Below are positions 56,801 through 64,000 of a stretch of 64,000 nucleotides of DNA, one piece after another. The notes under the pieces are model-generated. The model did not search any database. It was not told where the DNA came from and was given only the letters and a program-made list of their open reading frames with translations. Origin of the DNA: Candidula unifasciata (Eukaryota > Mollusca > Gastropoda > Stylommatophora > Geomitridae); the NCBI GenBank assembly GCA_905116865.2, contig CAJHNH020001580.1, positions 523,196 through 587,195 on the forward strand, read 5' to 3'. Each line of letters begins with the position of its first letter. The first letter of the stretch is position 1. The position numbers and the translations under genes are program-made.

Positions 56801-59800
56801 TTGATCAAGTCAACAGGTGGAGTGCAGAATATGGTTTGGACATTAATATTCGGAAAACAAAAACTATGGTAATTTAACAATGGAAAAGAGCAGCTAATGA
56901 TGTATGTCACAATAAATGGGGAGCTATTACAACAAAACAAGTTTTTCCTATCTAGGACGTGTATTAACAGATGATGAAAGAAGCCAAACAGAAATCAAAA
57001 AGGGTATATGAATGGTTAAAAGTTTTCAATAAGATGCACAAGTTTATGACAGCTAGAGAGATAAAGAACATACTGAAAATGAGAATCGTCACATGTTATG
57101 TATATTCAGTTCTGGCTATATGGTGCAGAAACATGGACAATGAACAAGCAACTAGAAAATCGAATTGAGTCTCTGGAAATGTGTGTATACAGAAGAATAG
57201 GTTGCATTTCATGGGAAAAAAAAAACAGTCCAATACAGAGGTTCTGGAAAGACTACAGATGCAACGAGAATTACTGATAGAAATAAAAAAGAGACAATTG
57301 AAATACTTCGGCTACATTAAAAGACATAACAAACTTTTAAAAACCATACTGGAGGGAAAGGTGAAAGGCAAGAGAGCAAGAGGCAGGCAGTGATACAGGT
57401 GGGAGGGTAACATCAAGAGATGGACGGGCAGCAGTCTGAGAGAGTGCAACAGGACGAGAGACAGAGCATGGTGAAGATTTATTGCAACCAACCTTCACAA
57501 TGGAGACGGCATCTGATTGATTGATTGATTGTGTTATTAGAAGTCTTCATAAGGTTCTGTGGCATTCACTGAAGTCTTCATAAGGTTGTATAGTGTTTAC
57601 TGAGGTCATCATATTGCTTATGTGGTAATCACCTAAGTCACCCGAGTGCTATATGGTGTTTACTAAAGTATATCTGATATTAATTCTCTGTCGAAACACT
57701 TTGAGAGCATTTTAATTAATAGCTGTAAAGAGAGGGAGGAGCTGTTGTAGTGCAGTGGCTAGATACTTGCCTGCTGATCTGAAAGTCTTGGTTCAATGTA
57801 AATTTGTATATTGATCTTTAACTCTTTGAGTCCCAAGGAACGCATCATACGTTCAAAGGTTCCCGCCTAGAGGCCCATTGAACGCAAGATACGCCGATAT
57901 TACATCTCTTTTGACTACCCCTTGGGTTTCTTTTGCTAAACCATCTGGGACTCAAAGAGTTAACCTCCAGGTCAACCCACCCTAAAATCGGAACCAGGAA
58001 ATGTCCTGAGAAGTAAAGGCAGTCAGAGCGATGTTGACTACATCACTTCTCCAGTGCCGATTGATTAGTGTATAGTTGCATCTTGCACTCTCAGTGAGTC
58101 ACCGTGGCGGAGCAGCTAGACGCTGGCCACGTATCAGAAAGTTGTGGGTTTGAACCAGTGAATAAGAAAAAATACATTTCTTATTCTGTTGTTTTCACTC
58201 CAAGAACACCTTGTTCCGGTACGTTTTGGGGGTTTTGTTGAAACCTTTTTTTTTCTCTTAATCTTTTGACATCTTCTTCTTTGGCTTTTCTCCTCTCCCT
58301 TCTGCTCTTTTCCTTTTTAATTTTCCTCCTGCTGTGTCTCTTATTCCCCTCCTCTTCCTTGTCTCCTTCCCCTTTTCTTTCTTCCCCCCCCCCCTCCCCT
58401 TTCCTTTTCTGTCAGGCTTCTTTCTCTTCTCCCTCCCTCTCACCCTCCTTGATATGCACCTACATGGTAAAGTATGATTTCAGCACAGCTGTAGTAGTGT
58501 TGTCTGTATTTTCTAGCATACCGACCCATCTTCAAGGAACTTTGACTAGCAATGGCATTCAGCAAGCAGGGACCAGCCTATGTGGCACTGTGGCCTACCT
58601 GACCCCAGCCGTATCCAACCAGCAACAGGTGGCCACCGCGGGACGGATCCAGAATCTGGTGGCCGTTGCTGGTCAGCACCAAGTGGCAGCCACTGTTGGC
58701 CAGCAGCAGCAGGGCAGTGCCAAGCTGGTTCAGATTGCTTCATCATTTCCAGTAGCATCTGTGAGTTTCCTTGTTGGCAGTGTCGTTTTGGTTTACTGTG
58801 TCTGCTGTATTGACTAACAGTGAATTTTCTACTTCTCATCCTCCTACCCATTTTTTTTCCTGTGCCACTGCTGATGATCCTTCCTTCTCCTCTTCATCCT
58901 CCTCCTCTTTTCTTGACCATGCTGTGGGAACATGGTTTTTACTGTAATATTTTGTGTTGTTCACTTATTTGTTAGGGAATAATAAGGCCGTGCAGCATTA
59001 TCTGAGTTTTATAAATGAATACTTGTTAGTGAAACCATCAGTGGCTCAAGATGGTCTGCTTTCATTTCTAATTAAGGGATTATTGGCATATAACTATGGA
59101 GTCAGCTATGTTGTTCTTGTTTAAAAAAAAAAAAAAAAAAACCATTTTTCTATGAGAATTATAGACATGATTTGGGGATGGGGGGAATTTATCATCAAAG
59201 CTCATAATAGCAGGATCTTTACATAGCCTTTTTTTTTTTATCTTTTCCCTTTTTTTCTGTCATCTTGTTCACCCTCTTCTTCCTCTTTTTCTTCTGTGTA
59301 TTTTTGATCGCTCTGCTCTTCCTGTTCTTCTTTCATATCTTTTTCTTCTTCAGCCTTTACACCTACCTCCTCCTCCTCCCTGAATGGAAGTTCCCAAATA
59401 TCTGACAACAATACCTCCTGCCCTTTACTGTCTCTTGTTAGTTTCTTCCATGTCTTCCCATATTTTCATCTCTGTATCTATATCATTTCTCTGTGTATTG
59501 TGGTGTCCTCCTATATTTCTTCTGCCTTATGTTATCCAAAAGAAACATCTGCTAATTATGTTAACATGTCTTGTATTTTCTTGTGTACAATGTTTAAAAA
59601 TTTTTTTTTTAATATGAATTCATTGTTAGTCTTCTGGGCTAACAGTACATGCTGCTATAAACACAGTTTCTACATCTGAAATTTGTCACTTCTCTGTTGT
59701 GATCACTTGTTTATTATGCTCATGCCTGTGTTGGCTCTCCCCCATAATAATTTTATGTTGTACTAAGACTATTGGTAAATCACAATAGAAAGGTATTACC

Positions 59801-62137
59801 ACATGTTGAATGATCTGGGTAATGATTTGTGACATTTAATATTATGTAATCTGAAGTGTAGCAAAAAATTAGATAACAGAAAACAAATAGATTGAGAAAG
59901 CGAGAAAGTCCAAGACAACCCTACTACAAACATTGATAAAAGAGAGTGAGAGCATGAGTCATGTACATTGTTGAAAGGATTCCACATGATACAACAAAAC
60001 AGGATTCTGCTGCCTTATTGGATTTATTAATCACAAACAGACTGATGATGATGCATGATAAGGATTATTTGTTGTTGGCTCATACTTTGCCGTATTATTG
60101 TGAAATCTTTGCTTTGATGCTTCGGCAGGTTCAGCAGTTAACAAACAGTGTACCCCTGCAGACCCTTCTCCCCAACCAAACCATCACAGGCCAGACCATC
60201 TATGGCGGCCAGGGCACGGGTTTGTTTCCTGCTCAAAGGTCTGTCCATATAGAGAATCCTAAAGTAGTCAATGTAAATTTTGGCCCACATGTGATTGGTT
60301 CTGATGGAAGTGGACAGCAAGCCATTATTCAGGTATGTGAATTTCTGTATTTTCTGTCCTTCATAAAGAAGTTTGTTGTGTCCTTTACTAGACATTGCAA
60401 AACCAACCCCAGACATTTGAAAGGGGGGGGGGGGTATTTGTGATTTTACTAGGTACTTTTTATAAGCACATTCGGGGGGCTGCGTGGTTTCGAGGCATGG
60501 TGTCCGCCACAAGTGCTAGAGGTTCCAGGTTCAATCCTCGGTAAGGGCTGTTTTTTTTTCCTCTAGTAATTCCCCCTGGTCTCTGGGTAGTGAGATCCAC
60601 GTCAGTGTGCATTGTTACGCACGTAAAAAAATCCCTTGTGCTGAGCTTCTGCGGACTCGGGCTTGAGTTAGAAGAAAGAACGGAGCACGTATGGGTTACT
60701 ACCTGTGTGCCATGATGTTGATCCGCTGTTGAAAACCTCCAACCATATGAGCACATTTGCAATGCCTAAGCCACAGACACCGTCTGTTTCCCTGTAAATG
60801 CTAAATGGGGGTTTAAAACTCCTGTATAGTATTTAGTTTTAAAATGCTTTAGATAAAGATATTAATGTTAAAACTGCATTGAGGATAGATCTAAAACAAA
60901 AATTAAAACATCACCCTCTCACTAGACGCCAGAATACCAGATCTCTAGCAGAAAGTTCTGGTTGCTCATCCAATTCTGGACTTTAATCTTGTTCCGAAGC
61001 CTGGGGTTTTGCATGCACATCCATTTTGACAGATCTGGCATATTTGTATACAGACTGTTGGTTCCTCGCCTCAGGCTGATGCACTCCTACTTTGAAGAAA
61101 ATACCCATAATCAGTCTACTCTTACAACAAACTTGTTAGGGGGTCTTTTCTGTAACACCCCAACCTTCCCCCCCTTTTTTTTCCACCCAGTAATGTGGCC
61201 CTCGAACCCACATGCAAAATAAATCAGTTTAGTAGCATGTTAGTGAAATGATAACAAAGTAGAAATCCCTTTTCGCACCTTTAGGCTTGGTATATGAAAA
61301 GAGCACCCATGTTTTTACAGACCATCAGCACTAGGTGGGTAGGGTAATGTGGTCAGCATTATGCCTGACATCTTTACTTCCCCAGGACAGCCCATCCTGG
61401 TACCCATTTTAGGCTGGATCGACCTACGATGCCCCATACCATGAAACAAATTAGAGACAAGATGCTAGACTCATATTGTATAGACCAGTCTGCATTGAAT
61501 GGGGGATGTATAGACCAGTCTGCATTGACTGGGGGATGTATAGACCAGTCTGCATTGACTGGGGGATGTATAGACCAGTCTGCATTGACTGGGGGATGTA
61601 TAGACCAGTCTGCATTGAATAGGGGATGTATAGACCAGTCTGCATTGACTGGGGGATGTATAGACCAGTCTGCATTGACTGGGGGATGTATAGACCAGTC
61701 TGCATTGAATGGGAGATGTATAGACCAGTCTGCATTGAATGGGGGATGTATAGACCAGTCTGCATTGAATGGGGGATGTATAGACCAGTCTGCATTGAAT
61801 GGGGTATGTGGTCACAATCACACTGGTCATCTTTTCTTCCCAGGACATTACCTGGTACACATTTTAGGTGAGGGTAAGCCTGGGAGCAAGTGTCATAAAA
61901 AAAAAAAGAATTCCAACTGAGTGCAGATTCAAACTCAAGATGTTCAGGCTGGCTGGCGAGCATTAGTGGAGACTGATAGACTCTTTTGCTGATCATTGGT
62001 GAACTGTGTGTATTAAAAATTAAAATGCTTCCATACCCGTTGTTTTATTATAGTCATATTGTATTTTCTGTCTTGTGCAGACAGCTGAAGGCAAAAGTGT
62101 ACTGATCACAAACTCACAACTACAGCATCTACCCCAG
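47842..62137 (+). CDS. Gln/Ser/Thr-rich nuclear-regulator-like protein, 5' part (family not identified)
   Basis: Model exons: 47842-47861, 51666-51687, 51892-51925, 53604-53709, 58517-58760, 60129-60332, 62081-62137; the gene continues past the window. All seven join in phase through GT-AG sites, giving 229 residues from MGDDHYW. The product is low in charge and rich in Q, S, T, V and G: QLVQQPQPGVLGGQLQI, then GQHQVAATVGQQQQGSAKLV, VQQLTNSVPLQTLLPNQTIT, VVNVNFGPHVIGSDGSGQQA and TAEGKSVLITNSQLQHLPQ. Such composition is typical of activation regions of Sp, NF-Y or Oct-type factors, but no DNA-binding domain falls inside the window, so no family is assigned. In a second model exon 3 is skipped and exon 4 begins at 53543 (also phase 0). 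That the gene is real is well supported by phase agreement and strong splice sites; its function is inference. Confidence 0.78.
48062..48355. repeat. 33-bp minisatellite, about 9 copies
   Basis: Unit CAAATAAATCAGCTATATCA plus GCTAACAAATGGG. Contains the palindromic AGCTATATCAGCT. In intron 1 of the coding model. Confidence 0.95.
48650..48945 (+). mobile_element. Retroposon family B
   Basis: GTGTGGTTTACAAGACCCCA, AATAGACCCACTGCCTTTC, GGACTGCATTTGCCCG, GGACGAACAACCAGG and CAGCCGGTGAAAACAAAC, in family order. Possible short TSD TGTGGAGA (about 48643 and 48940). Confidence 0.7.
49445..49550 (-). mobile_element. tRNA-like SINE head, minus strand
   Basis: The reverse complement has GTAGTAAAATGGTTAAACC and a B-box-like AGGTTCATTTCC. 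No body recognised. Confidence 0.4.
49895..50040. repeat. CTT/CTC/CTG trinucleotide microsatellite
   Basis: Imperfect pyrimidine-rich triplets (CTTCTT, CTCCTC, CTGCTG) on the plus strand. Confidence 0.85.
50040..50820. other. Intron sequence, no gene recognised
   Basis: Only short chance frames. Confidence 0.4.
50865..51125 (+). mobile_element. I-type LINE 3' end
   Basis: Reads ALWERVNSAEAQKDYYGLRI, ITRGSGRRLTHRGRARLIYS, then LLKMGTECLWECPECCDVNS-stop. Intact short frame; the best plus-strand copy of this tail. Confidence 0.75.
51666..51687 (+). CDS. Gln-rich gene exon 2 (22-nt microexon)
   Basis: Acceptor TCTCATTGCAG|GGG and donor TGTG|GTGAGT. It takes two bases from the previous exon and ends in phase 0, encoding (W)GQDASDV. 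The other two frames do not fit the neighbours' phases. Confidence 0.65.
51892..51925 (+). CDS. Gln-rich gene exon 3 (34-nt candidate exon)
   Basis: Acceptor TTACTGATTCTATTAG|GTT and perfect donor CAAG|GTAAGT. It encodes VVVINTQILAQ plus one base. Its 3' end and donor form the first unit of the 45-bp array that follows. It only joins in frame to an acceptor at 53604, not to the stronger one at 53543. Confidence 0.55.
51912..52505 (+). repeat. 45-bp tandem array repeating a perfect 5' splice site 13 times
   Basis: Unit CTAGCACAAGGTAAGTCTGC, ACATATACAATAGGCCTGAC, ATATG. Each unit carries CAAG|GTAAGT, the consensus metazoan donor, spaced every 45 bp from 51926 to 52466. The first unit is the 3' end of the candidate exon 51892-51925. 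Units are almost identical. Confidence 0.95.
53543..53709 (+). CDS. Gln-rich gene exon 4 (two possible acceptors)
   Basis: The donor ATACA|GTTAGT at 53710 leaves phase 2, which matches the next exon. The start is either 53543 (strong acceptor ATTCTGTTTCAG, reading SWADIFLDGIHSDDLGTSE first) or 53604 (AAACAG, weak tract, reading SVSADTSAGSASVHAGTQLV). The first fits a transcript that skips exon 3, the second one that includes it. Ser/Thr/Gln-rich. Confidence 0.7.
54077..57525 (+). mobile_element. RTE-like LINE (APE endonuclease plus RT), inactive, with nested insertion
   Basis: Longest retroelement here. Endonuclease: ISTWNVCTLNQAGKFDCLIS, DIWGVLETRWTD, VGLVGRR, LQTYAPK, VMGDMNSKIG, then SDHNLKIDIS (54077-54990). 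RT: KHGKAAGPDKIMEMIKSL, EDYRTVSLMSHITKIL, FGFKKNSGTREAIICLKML, CVLDFKKAFDRG (55451-55880). The RT is interrupted at 55891-56520 by another LINE and resumes at 56534. The catalytic YADD box reads YAYD (about 56752), and stops and frameshifts are present. The 3' end is a GATT microsatellite tail near 57512-57532. Several 3' ends of the family occur at 5.7-7.0 kb. The RTE assignment is by resemblance. Confidence 0.85.
55891..56520 (-). mobile_element. I-type LINE fragment nested in the RTE-like LINE
   Basis: Minus strand reads LGYAGVLGNEQADRLAGSAQ (end of RNase H), TRGSGRCSRLRGKARRTF and LLKMGTECLWEFPECCD, then a GATCAAATCAAATCAAAT 3' tail at 55891-55908. Direct repeats AAAATATAGGATT at 55881-55893 and 56521-56533 are the target-site duplication. 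5'-truncated copy. Confidence 0.85.
57720..58075 (+). mobile_element. SINE family A split by a MITE
   Basis: Head: GTGCAGTGGCTAGATACTTG with CTTGGTTCAATG. Body resumes after the insertion: CCTCCAGGTCAACCCACC, GAAGTAAAGGCAGTC, TGACTACATCACTTCTCCAG. Confidence 0.75.
57818..57963. mobile_element. 146-bp MITE with TTAA target duplication (piggyBac-like)
   Basis: Begins TTAACTCTTTGAGTCCCA and ends with the exact complement TGGGACTCAAAGAGTTAA. TTAA duplication and CxCTTTG-type termini are hallmarks of piggyBac-derived miniature elements. No coding capacity. Contains several CG-rich hexamers (ACGCAT, TACGTT, ACGCAAG). Confidence 0.8.
58095..58170 (+). mobile_element. tRNA-like SINE A head, truncated
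   Basis: GTGGCGGAGCAGCTAGACGC (A-box region) and GGGTTTGAACCAG (B-box region), no body. Could be a relic of either a SINE or a tRNA pseudogene. Confidence 0.5.
58235..58445. repeat. Long pyrimidine-rich tract before exon 5
   Basis: About 210 nt of mostly C and T on the plus strand, ending about 70 nt before the acceptor at 58517. Confidence 0.8.
58517..58760 (+). CDS. Gln-rich gene exon 5
   Basis: Acceptor TGTATTTTCTAG|CAT and donor ATCT|GTGAGT; 244 nt. The junction codon becomes CAC and the frame reads HIPTHLQGTLTSNGIQQAG and on to LVQIASSFPVAS. A pyrimidine-rich stretch (58235-58445) lies upstream. Confidence 0.82.
58761..60128 (+). other. Intron 5 of the Gln-rich gene; no gene seen
   Basis: Contains T- and CT-rich tracts (59220-59390) and an A-run (59122-59142), otherwise AT-rich with chance frames only. 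Confidence 0.5.
60129..60332 (+). CDS. Gln-rich gene exon 6
   Basis: Acceptor GATGCTTCGGCAG|GTT and donor TTCAG|GTATGT; exactly 68 codons, phase 0 at both ends. Encodes VQQLTNSVPLQTLLPNQTIT, a glycine-rich stretch, then HIENPKVVNVNFGPHVIG. Confidence 0.82.
60475..60775 (+). mobile_element. SINE family D (tRNA-derived)
   Basis: Head GGCTGCGTGGTTTCGAGGCA (A-box region) and GGTTCAATCCTCGG (B box). Body GAGATCCACGTCAGTGTGCA, TTACGCACGTAAAAAAATCC and CGGACTCGGGCTTGAGTTAG. The preceding 60385-60420 resembles the SINE C end. Confidence 0.7.
60950..61165 (-). mobile_element. Retroposon family B, minus strand
   Basis: The reverse complement contains CAGCCTGAGGCGAGGAACCA, ACAGTCTGTATACAAATATG and TCCAGAATTGGATGAGCAAC, in family order. 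Confidence 0.6.
61265..61890 (-). mobile_element. Two SINE A copies (minus strand), one expanded by a minisatellite
   Basis: 61265-61430: ATCCCTTTTCGCACCTTTAG, then GACATCTTTACTTCCCCAGG and GGCTGGATCGACC. 61460-61890: CTAGACTCATATTGTATAGA, the 30-bp array, then CTTTTCTTCCCAGGACATTA and GGTGAGGGTAAGCCTGGGAG. Confidence 0.65.
61476..61806. repeat. 30-bp minisatellite inside a SINE A, 11 copies
   Basis: Unit TGTATAGACCAGTCTGCATT plus GACTGGGGGA. It is the TATAGACCAxxxxGCA segment of SINE A amplified in place. Confidence 0.92.
62081..62137 (+). CDS. Gln-rich gene exon 7
   Basis: Acceptor TGTCTTGTGCAG|ACA and donor CCAG|GTAAGT; 19 codons, phase 0 at both ends, encoding TAEGKSVLITNSQLQHLPQ. The coding sequence continues to the right; no further exon was recognised before 64000. 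Confidence 0.78.
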
Positions 62138-62159
62138 GTAAGTAGTTCTTATGTTCAAT

Positions 62160-62440
62160 GATATTAACTCTGTCTGGGTTCTGGAGCCTTGGGAGGGGGG
62201 GGGGGGGGGTGTAGACCCATTGCTCTCCTAACTAGCATTTTGTAAAAGGCAACTTATTAATGTGCTTCCTTTGCTTCGAGTTGAGGAACCAACAGTCTGC
62301 ACACAAATAAGCCACATCTGTACAATGTTTTGGAGCATGACTAGTGTCCAGAAGTGGATGAAGAACAGGACATTTCTGCCAGAGTGTACAGCTGGTGAAC
62401 GCAAAGAAGAAGCTTTACTTTCTGCCAGAGTGTGCAGCTG
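62160..62440 (+). mobile_element. Retroposon family B
   Basis: GTCTGGGTTCTGGAGCCTTG, a G-run, TGTAGACCCATTGCTCTCC, AGTTGAGGAACCAACAGTCT and CAGAGTGTACAGCTGGTGAA, leading directly into the 46-bp array made from its own tail. Confidence 0.7.
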
Positions 62441-62690
62441 GTGAACTCAAAGAAGAAGCTTTACTTTCTGCCAGAGTGTGCAGCTGGTGAACACAAAGAA
62501 GAAGCTTCACTTTCTGCCAGAGTGTGCAGCTGGTGAACGCAAAGAAGAAGCTTTACTTTCTGCCAGAGTGTGCAGCTGGTGAACTCAAAGAAGAAGCTTT
62601 ACTTTCTGCCAGAGTGTGCAGCTGGTGAACTCAAAGAAGAAGCTTCACTTTCTGCCAGAGTGTGCAGCTGGTGAACACAAAGAAGCTTCA
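62384..62690. repeat. 46-bp minisatellite derived from the family B tail, about 7 copies
   Basis: Unit GCCAGAGTGTGCAGCTGGTG, AACTCAAAGAAGAAGCTTTA, CTTTCT; the first two thirds equal the family B 3' end. Confidence 0.92.
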
Positions 62691-63289
62691 CTGTCTGAAT
62701 GTTTCTTATTTGATGTGTGAAACATGCAGATGGACATGTACGTTCTTAATTAAACTTTCCTGAATGTAATATTTTGAGCGACATCATCAGGAGCAACCCA
62801 ACAGAAATGCACACCAACTTGTACAGTGCATTGGGAAAAGCGCACAAACAGTTCTGACATCTCCCCCAAACACCTCCCTGGGGTAAATGATGGAAGAGAA
62901 GAAGATGATTTTGTGCTGACTTATTCTAAATGGAAGTTGTGTAAGTTAACCATCAGATGGTTCTAAATTCTACAGCAACTAAAGCATTAAAAACCACCTG
63001 TTTTCTCATCATTTCTGTAAATAGATACTTCAGTAAGTTAACCATCAGATGGTTTTTAGTTTGACATCACCTCAAACTTCAAGGATCACTCACTCTCTGG
63101 TCACTTCTATTTTGATGTGTGAGAAATGCAGATTGATGTTTACATTCTTATATAAACATTCCTATATGTATTATTTTGTGCTGTCTTTTTCTAAATGGAA
63201 GTTCTGCAAGACAGTATGACTGTCTAAAAAATATATCCCAGTGACCAGCTGAATGTCACATAATGTGTGATGATACAGATGTTTAAATA

Positions 63290-63515
63290 GGAGCTGCTGT
63301 TAATACAGTGACTAGATGCTTGCCTACTAGCCTAACAGTCTTGGGTTTGAGACCTCACTGAGGTGGATTTTAAACAATTGACGTTGGCTCCTAGGTTGAT
63401 CCCGCCAAGGATGTTTTCCAGGAAGATATCCCGGGAAGTAAAGGTAGCCAAAAGGTTGACCACATCAACCATGGAGTGCCAACAGGTGTATAAAAATGTG
63501 GTCCTTCACCATATA
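63290..63515 (+). mobile_element. SINE family A
   Basis: Head TAATACAGTGACTAGATGCT, B-box region TTGGGTTTGAGACC, body TTGGCTCCTAGGTTGATCCC, GGGAAGTAAAGGTAGCC, TTGACCACATCAACC. Confidence 0.75.
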
Positions 63516-63654
63516 CTCAGTGTGCCACTGATGTGAAATGTCTCCTTTATTTTGTTTCTTGCTGTTAGTTGCATATGATTGGCTCACTAGTGGGAAAATG
63601 TTAAATGTCTCCACTTATATACAATGGCCAACACTTATTTGATGGCTAGTAACA

Positions 63655-63915
63655 GTCAGTTTCCTTGGCTTCCAAGTCACCCTAGCCCAGAAGGGGTACC
63701 AGGAAATGTCCAGGGAAGTAAATGTGATTGGTCTAATGTTGACCACTCCCGGCCACCCTAGCCCAGAATGGGTACCAGGAAATGTCCAGGGAAGTAAATG
63801 TGATTGGTCTAATGTTGACCACATCATCCATGGACTGGTTTGTTAAAATATGAGTCCAGCTTTATATGCCTGATGTACCAAAGACGGAAGAAGGTCCTTT
63901 ACTTTTACTTAACGC
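63655..63915 (+). mobile_element. SINE family A with internal 76-bp duplication
   Basis: The segment CACCCTAGCCCAGAAxGGGT to TAATGTTGACCAC occurs at 63678 and again 76 bp later. Then follow GAGTCCAGCTTTATATGCCT and AAGGTCCTTTACTTTTACTT. Confidence 0.75.
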
Positions 63916-64000
63916 TGTTGCTACACAAGTGATGGTTTTGCATTAAAAAAATATTGGGTGGTCAATGTGATGCCGGTATAACAGCTTAACATACTATTTG

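Noticed and set aside
1..64000. Search for a bacterial-type operon, defence system or phage
   Set aside because: All coding evidence is intron-split animal-type sequence; open frames over 200 residues are either minisatellite products, single exons or LINE remnants.

Overview
This is a stretch of animal nuclear genome. Protein-coding sequence occurs as short GT-AG-bounded exons spread over tens of kilobases. The rest is introns and flanks filled with LINE, Penelope-like, SINE and mariner relics and an unusually high load of minisatellites. The LINE types (RTE-like with an APE endonuclease, I-clade with RNase H), the GIY-YIG Penelope elements and the tRNA-derived SINEs suggest an invertebrate, most likely a lophotrochozoan such as a mollusc. 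That placement is inference; nothing here fixes the species.

Two genes can be assembled by hand. On the minus strand, nine coding exons (33317 down to 9292) join in a consistent phase into a 595-residue TYSND1, the peroxisomal trypsin-like protease that processes imported beta-oxidation enzymes. The catalytic His, Asp and Ser are all present, and a 35-nt last exon encodes a C-terminal SKL peroxisome signal. On the plus strand, a gene starts at 47842 and runs out of the window after 62137. It encodes a Gln/Ser/Thr/Val-rich, low-complexity protein resembling transcription-factor activation regions; the family was not identified. A GC-rich segment with a perfect CRE and a good splice donor (about 39.78-40.21 kb) lies between the two genes and may be the plus gene's first exon and promoter, possibly shared with TYSND1.

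Layout. 0-9 kb: LINE and SINE debris downstream of TYSND1. 9.3-33.3 kb: TYSND1, with introns holding two Penelope copies, a mariner with both inverted repeats, a second mariner relic, many LINE 3' ends, a roughly 250-330 bp retroposon called family B here, and 27-bp and 31-bp minisatellites. 33.4-37.8 kb: four minisatellites almost back to back (31, 27, 30, 54 bp). 39.8-40.2 kb: promoter candidate. 41.5-47.2 kb: five more minisatellites (59, 62, 55, 67, 59 bp). 47.8-64 kb: the plus gene, with a 45-bp array of duplicated splice donors, an RTE-like LINE carrying a nested I-type LINE, a TTAA-flanked MITE inside a SINE, and more SINEs.

The most unusual observations are these: (1) a 45-bp tandem array that repeats a perfect 5' splice site 13 times immediately after a candidate exon; (2) a family B insertion exactly at a TYSND1 splice donor, where the target-site duplication rebuilt the donor; (3) an upstream ORF overlapping the plus gene's start codon; (4) several minisatellites that appear to have grown out of SINE or retroposon sequence; and (5) higher-order repeat structure in the arrays. 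All splice models come from reading the sequence and have no transcript support.
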